Translations under genes and position numbers: made by a program
NCBI GenBank assembly: GCA_944327625.1
Contig: CALVHL010000009.1
Location: forward strand, 1-64,000
Length of the DNA: 64,000 bases
Source of the DNA: an uncultured Clostridia bacterium
Lineage (GTDB): Bacteria > Bacillota > Clostridia > Christensenellales > Borkfalkiaceae
Reading direction: 5' to 3'
The notes under the pieces: generated by a model
The model's input: the letters and a program-made list of their open reading frames with translations, nothing else
Database searches by the model: none
What the model was told of the DNA's origin: nothing
Part shown: positions 60,382 through 64,000 of the stretch, piece after piece
How positions within the stretch are numbered: the first letter of the stretch is position 1
How the letters are laid out: every line of letters begins with the position of its first letter

Positions 60382-60771
60382 GTGAACAAACTGAGGTTTA
60401 TGCGGCTCTGGGATCTCTATGGCGGACTTCTGACGCCCACCCAGCGCGAAATCACCGATATGTATTTCAACCTCGATCTGACCGTTTCGGAGATCGCCGA
60501 ACAGAAGGGCATATCCCGCCAGGGCGTTTCGGACTGCCTTTCCCAGTGCAGGAAGGAACTTATTTCGGTAGAGGAAAAACTCGGGCTGGAAAGGCTCATT
60601 TCGGAGGGCGATCTCGAAAGCTCGTTCAGGCTTACCGATATAGTCCGCTGGGCGGCGGCGTTTGCCGAAGCGCACCCTCAGTTCGCGCAGGAAGTTGCGC
60701 AGTTAAATGAGATTATAGACAGAGATTACGGCGAAGAAGTCAAAGCCGCAATGCTCAAAAAGGAGCAGTAA
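60382..60771 (+). CDS. ylxM: YlxM family signal recognition particle-associated HTH protein
   Basis: A 129-residue helix-turn-helix protein with a sigma-70 region-4-like motif (LTPTQREITDMYFNLDLTVSEIAEQKGISRQGVSDCL). YlxM binds the SRP RNA/Ffh in Streptococcus and precedes ffh in many Firmicutes. The start is GTG at 60382 with GAGGAGG 8 nt upstream; the longer frame to 60295 would cover the promoter. Its stop overlaps the ffh ATG. Confidence 0.9.
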   Translation: MNKLRFMRLWDLYGGLLTPTQREITDMYFNLDLTVSEIAEQKGISRQGVSDCLSQCRKELISVEEKLGLERLISEGDLESSFRLTDIVRWAAAFAEAHPQFAQEVAQLNEIIDRDYGEEVKAAMLKKEQ

Positions 60772-62081
60772 TGGCGCTGTTCGCATCGCTTTCAGAGAGA
60801 TTAAATCATATATTTTCCAAACTTACGAAGCACGGCAGACTGACCGAGCTTGAAATAAAGACCGCCATGCGCGAAGTCAGGGTTGCCCTGCTCGAAGCCG
60901 ACGTCAACGTCAAGGTCGCCAAGGAGTTCTGCGCAAGCGTCTCCGAAAAGGCGGTCGGGCAGGAGATTTTAAAGAGCCTCAATCCCGCCCAGCAGGTCAT
61001 AAAGATAGTCAATGAGGAGCTCATCGCCCTCATGGGCTCTACCAATTCCAAGCTTACGGTCGCGCCCAAGCCGCCCACGGTAATAATGATGTGCGGACTT
61101 CAGGGCGCGGGCAAGACGACGCTGTGCGGCAAGCTCGCCCTGCTCCTCAAAAAGGGCGGCAAAAAGCCCCTTCTCGTCGGCTGCGACATATACCGTCCGG
61201 CGGCAATAAATCAGCTCAAGGTCGTCGCCAAAAACGTCGGCGTCGAGGTGTTTGAAAAGGGCACGCAGAACCCCGTAAAGACCGCCGAACAGGCCGTCGA
61301 CTACGCGCGTTCTATGGGCTATGACACGGTCATAATCGATACGGCGGGCAGACTTGAAATAGACGAAGCGCTCATGCAGGAGCTTGAAAAGATAAAGGCG
61401 GCGATAGAGGTACACGAAATACTGCTCGTCGTCGACAGCATGATGGGACAGGTCGCGGTCAACGTGGCAAAGACCTTCAACGAGCGGCTGGAAGTCACGG
61501 GCATAGTCTTAACCAAGCTCGACGGCGATACGCGCGGCGGCGCCTGCCTTTCGATAAAGGCGGTGACGGGCAAGCCCATAAAGTTCATAGGCGTGGGCGA
61601 AAAGCTCACCGACCTCGAATATTTCTACCCCGACAGAATGGCGTCGAGAATACTCGGCATGGGCGACGTTTTGACGCTCATCGAAAAGGCGCAGGAGGCC
61701 GTCTCCGAGGAGGAGGCGCGCAAGATGCAGAAGCGCATGCTCGAAAACACCTTCACGCTCGAAGACTTCCTCACGCAGTTCGAGAGCATGAAGAAGATGG
61801 GCGGCGCGCAGGCGCTCGTCTCGATGATGCCCGGGCTGGGCGGCAAGATAAAGGAAGGCGACATAGACGAAGGCAAGATGGAGCGCACCAAGGCGATAAT
61901 CCTCTCCATGACCAAAGAGGAGCGGACGGATCCTTCGATAATAAACTCCTCCCGCAAAAAGAGAATTGCCGCGGGCAGCGGCACGACCGTGCAGGAGATA
62001 AACACGCTCTTAAAGCAGTTCGAGCAGACGAAACTTCTCATGAAGCAGCTCAAAGGCGGCAGGAGAAGGTTGCCCTTCTGA
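60771..62081 (+). CDS. ffh: signal recognition particle protein Ffh (SRP54)
   Basis: A 436-residue SRP GTPase that targets membrane and secreted proteins. The N domain (1-90) is followed by the G domain with CGLQGAGKTT, DIYRPAAINQL, DTAGRLEID and TKLDGDTRGGA, and by a Met-rich M domain (from about 300; FESMKKMGGAQALVSMMPG). The ATG shares a base with the ylxM stop. Confidence 0.96.
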   Translation: MALFASLSERLNHIFSKLTKHGRLTELEIKTAMREVRVALLEADVNVKVAKEFCASVSEKAVGQEILKSLNPAQQVIKIVNEELIALMGSTNSKLTVAPKPPTVIMMCGLQGAGKTTLCGKLALLLKKGGKKPLLVGCDIYRPAAINQLKVVAKNVGVEVFEKGTQNPVKTAEQAVDYARSMGYDTVIIDTAGRLEIDEALMQELEKIKAAIEVHEILLVVDSMMGQVAVNVAKTFNERLEVTGIVLTKLDGDTRGGACLSIKAVTGKPIKFIGVGEKLTDLEYFYPDRMASRILGMGDVLTLIEKAQEAVSEEEARKMQKRMLENTFTLEDFLTQFESMKKMGGAQALVSMMPGLGGKIKEGDIDEGKMERTKAIILSMTKEERTDPSIINSSRKKRIAAGSGTTVQEINTLLKQFEQTKLLMKQLKGGRRRLPF

Positions 62082-62090
62082 CAAATTGAA

Positions 62091-62113
62091 CGGCACATAT
62101 ATGCCGACTAACG
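62091..62113 (+). repeat. divergent copy of the dispersed repeat between ffh and rpsP
   Basis: CGGCACATATATGCCGACTAACG (23 nt) keeps the ATATATGCCG..TAACG half of the unit but lacks TTGCCCC. It forms a small CGGCA/TGCCG hairpin. Confidence 0.45.
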
Positions 62114-62166
62114 CAAAAAAATAAAATTTTTATATATAAGCCGAGAGGCAAAAAGGAGAAATTACA

Positions 62167-62463
62167 ATGGCAGTTAAAATGAGATTGACCAGAATGGGCG
62201 ACAAGAAGTCCCCCTTCTACAGGGTAGTAGTCATCGATTCGAGAAAGGCTCAGTCGGGCGAATACATCGACAAGGTCGGCTATGTGGACACCACCAAGAA
62301 CCCCGCAGAGGCCAACATCGACGTAGAGAAGGCAAAGAGCTGGCTTTCCAAGGGTGTTCAGCCTACCGAGACGGTAAGAAACTATCTCGTTAAGGTCGGC
62401 GCAATGGAGCAGAGCACCAAGCTTTCCGCACCCAAGACCAACGACAAGAAAAAGAAGAAGTAA
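62167..62463 (+). CDS. rpsP: 30S ribosomal protein S16
   Basis: A 98-residue S16: MAVKMRLTRMGDKKSPFYRVVVIDSR is the typical start, then PxxNP-type and WLSKGVQPTETV. It has a basic Lys tail. AAAAAGGAG lies 8 nt before the ATG. Confidence 0.97.
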   Translation: MAVKMRLTRMGDKKSPFYRVVVIDSRKAQSGEYIDKVGYVDTTKNPAEANIDVEKAKSWLSKGVQPTETVRNYLVKVGAMEQSTKLSAPKTNDKKKKK

Positions 62464-62473
62464 GAAGTAAAAG

Positions 62474-62716
62474 ATGGATACGCTTCAGCTCATAAAGTAC
62501 GTCGTCGAGAGGTTCGCCGACAAGAAGGAAGTCATCGAATACCAGGTAGAGGAAAAGGAGAACGCCATAGAAGTTACCGTTCTCCTCGACTCGTCCGACA
62601 TGGGCAAGGTAATCGGCAAGCAGGGTAAGATAGCCAAGGCGCTTCGCACCATCGTGTCCGCATACACGCCCAGAGAAAGCAAGAAATATTTTATCGAGAT
62701 CAAGGAAAAGGCGTAA
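62474..62716 (+). CDS. khpA: KH-domain RNA-binding protein KhpA
   Basis: An 80-residue single KH domain with the GxxG loop GKQG in DMGKVIGKQGKIAKALRTIV. It works with KhpB/Jag in RNA-based control of cell elongation. The position between rpsP and rimM is conserved. Confidence 0.93.
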   Translation: MDTLQLIKYVVERFADKKEVIEYQVEEKENAIEVTVLLDSSDMGKVIGKQGKIAKALRTIVSAYTPRESKKYFIEIKEKA

Positions 62717-62743
62717 AAGCCTTTTCTTTCGCTATATACGGCA

Positions 62744-63253
62744 ATGGAAGATTGGTTGACAGTAGCAAAAATAGTTAAACCCCAAGGCATACGCGGGGAG
62801 GTAAAGGTCATAACGCTCACCGACTATCCCGAGGACATTCAGGCGTTCGGCAAGGTATATATCGACGGCAACTGCCACAAAGTGCTCAGGGTGCGCCCCA
62901 TGGCGGGCGACAGCGCGATAGTCGCGCTCTCGGGCATAGCCGACAGAAACGCCGCCGAACTGCTGCGCGGCAAGGAGCTTAAAGTTGCCCGCGCCGACGC
63001 CCCCGAACTGCCCGAAAATACCTATTATATAGTCGACGTGATAGGCTGCAAGGCGGTTACCGAGGAGGGCGAAAGCCTCGGCACGGTCACGGACATTACC
63101 CCCGCTCATACCGACATATACGAAGTCAACGACGACGGCGGCAAGAAATTCGCGTTCGTCGCCGCAGACGGAGTAATACTCGACATAGACATCGCGGCAA
63201 AGGTCGTGACTTTATGCGGCAAAAGGCTTTCCGAGGTCGCCGTAGACAGATGA
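62744..63253 (+). CDS. rimM: 16S rRNA processing protein RimM
   Basis: A 169-residue 30S maturation factor. The N-terminal RimM domain has KIVKPQGIRGEVKV, and the PRC-barrel C-terminus has YYIVDVIGCKAVTEEGESLGTVTDI. It binds S19 and helps 30S head assembly. It overlaps trmD by 4 nt (ATGA). Confidence 0.94.
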   Translation: MEDWLTVAKIVKPQGIRGEVKVITLTDYPEDIQAFGKVYIDGNCHKVLRVRPMAGDSAIVALSGIADRNAAELLRGKELKVARADAPELPENTYYIVDVIGCKAVTEEGESLGTVTDITPAHTDIYEVNDDGGKKFAFVAADGVILDIDIAAKVVTLCGKRLSEVAVDR

Positions 63254-63921
63254 AGATAACCGTACTGACGCTCTTTCCCGAGATGTTCGCCCCCTTGCAG
63301 CAGAGCATAATCGGCAGGGCGGTGGAGAGCGGCAAGCTCTCGATAACCGCCGTAAACATACGCGACTATGCCGAAAACAAGCACAAGAAGTGCGACGACT
63401 ATCCCTTCGGCGGAGGCGCGGGCATGGTCATGATGCCTCAGCCCGTCGGCGACTGCATAGAGGCGGTCGATCCCGACCATCGCGCACTCCGCGTGTACGT
63501 GTCGCCCAAGGGCTCGCGGCTCGACCAGGCAAAGGTTCAGAGCCTCGCCTCGCTCGACGAGCTCGTCATACTCTGCGGGCATTACGAGGGCGTCGACCAG
63601 CGCGTCATAGATATGTATATCGACGAGGAAATATCCATCGGCGACTATGTGCTGACGGGCGGCGAACTGCCCGCCATGGTCATCTGCGACAGCGTCGCGC
63701 GGTACGTCGACGGCGTCATTTCGGGCGGTTCGCTCGTCGACGAAAGCTTTTCGGACGGACTACTCGAATATCCCCAATATACCCGCCCCGCGGTGTATAA
63801 GGGCGTAAGCGTACCCGAAGTGCTGCTCTCGGGCAATCACGCCGAGATTGACAGGTGGAGACGGGAGGAGAGCCAAAAGCTTACGCTCGCCCGCCGCCCC
63901 GACCTAATCAAAAGAGACTGA
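63250..63921 (+). CDS. trmD: tRNA (guanine-N1-)-methyltransferase TrmD
   Basis: A 223-residue SPOUT enzyme methylating G37 of tRNA. Motifs are LTLFPEMF, YPFGGGAGMVMMPQPV, LCGHYEGVDQRV and SIGDYVLTGGELPAMV of the trefoil knot. The start at 63250 overlaps the rimM stop; the longer frame to 63214 lies inside rimM and is rejected. Confidence 0.96.
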   Translation: MKITVLTLFPEMFAPLQQSIIGRAVESGKLSITAVNIRDYAENKHKKCDDYPFGGGAGMVMMPQPVGDCIEAVDPDHRALRVYVSPKGSRLDQAKVQSLASLDELVILCGHYEGVDQRVIDMYIDEEISIGDYVLTGGELPAMVICDSVARYVDGVISGGSLVDESFSDGLLEYPQYTRPAVYKGVSVPEVLLSGNHAEIDRWRREESQKLTLARRPDLIKRD

Positions 63922-63926
63922 TTTTT

Positions 63927-64000
63927 ATGAAAATTCTGCAATGGTTCCCCGGCCACATGACCAAGGCGCTGAGAATGATGGAGGAAAACGTCGCGCTGTG
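63927..64000 (+). CDS. rbgA: ribosome biogenesis GTPase RbgA/YlqF, N-terminal part only
   Basis: The first 24 codons, MKILQWFPGHMTKALRMM and onwards, run off the right edge. QWFPGHMxKA is the hallmark N-terminus of YlqF/RbgA, the GTPase for late 50S assembly, and its place after trmD fits. The ATG at 63927 lies 5 nt after the trmD stop. Confidence 0.85.
   Translation, partial: MKILQWFPGHMTKALRMMEENVAL

Overview
This window reads as a chromosomal segment of an anaerobic, low-redox Bacillota (class Clostridia), probably a gut member of the Christensenellales type. Indicators are AddAB instead of RecBCD, the yicC-gmk-rpoZ-priA-def-fmt-rsmB-rlmN-rpe-thiN string, ylxM-ffh-rpsP-khpA-rimM-trmD-rbgA, NiaR-type NAD control, rubrerythrin, an M23 peptidase of SpoIIQ type and Shine-Dalgarno sequences of AGGAGG type. 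The DNA is GC-rich by eye, yet ATA is the preferred isoleucine codon (23 of 29 Ile codons in ffh). The family-level placement is an inference. No tRNA, rRNA or CRISPR array was seen.

Layout. 1-2.5 kb: an IS3-type element end cutting a zinc-ribbon gene, kdgK and a lipoprotein, all on the minus strand. 2.6-9.9 kb: addB-addA and a small membrane protein. 10.1-15.6 kb: a nadB-nadC-niaR-DUF3737-malY operon behind a promoter that carries a candidate NiaR operator. 15.6-22.4 kb (minus strand): an AlbA_2 regulator, a complete three-cistron operon of 32-34-residue peptides, an M23 peptidase, corA-fmdB and an M1-type lipoprotein peptidase. 22.5-33.2 kb: a nitrilase-like protein with a lost catalytic cysteine, then a long housekeeping block. 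33.2-40.4 kb: a BspA-like lipoprotein, an orphan transcription unit, a four-gene cassette (inactive AAA+-like protein, soluble VirD4-like ATPase, acidic winged-helix protein, metallophosphoesterase) and a tandem repeat. 40.4-49.6 kb: gltS-plsC on the minus strand, then a polyamine operon (speA-speE-speB-CASDH-nspC) behind a 360-nt structured leader ending in a terminator. 49.7-60.1 kb: rubrerythrin, an orphan LytS-like kinase, clpB, yfbR, a CPA2 antiporter, a free-standing ~447-nt structured RNA, a lipoprotein, mscS and small proteins. 60.3-64 kb: the ffh/rpsP/trmD translation operon, running off the right edge.

Functional links. The nad operon makes NAD de novo from aspartate and encodes its own likely repressor. 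The polyamine operon makes agmatine and putrescine from arginine and holds enzymes of two different spermidine routes. The 23-33 kb and 60-64 kb blocks cover nucleotide supply, replication restart, translation initiation, RNA modification and protein targeting.

The least explained parts are the small-peptide operon (17.2-17.8 kb), the VirD4-like cassette (35.0-40.1 kb), the two structured RNAs (43.3-43.6 and 57.0-57.4 kb), a dispersed GC/AT-mixed intergenic repeat, and at least three genes whose -10 box lies only 6-7 nt before the ATG, implying leaderless mRNAs.
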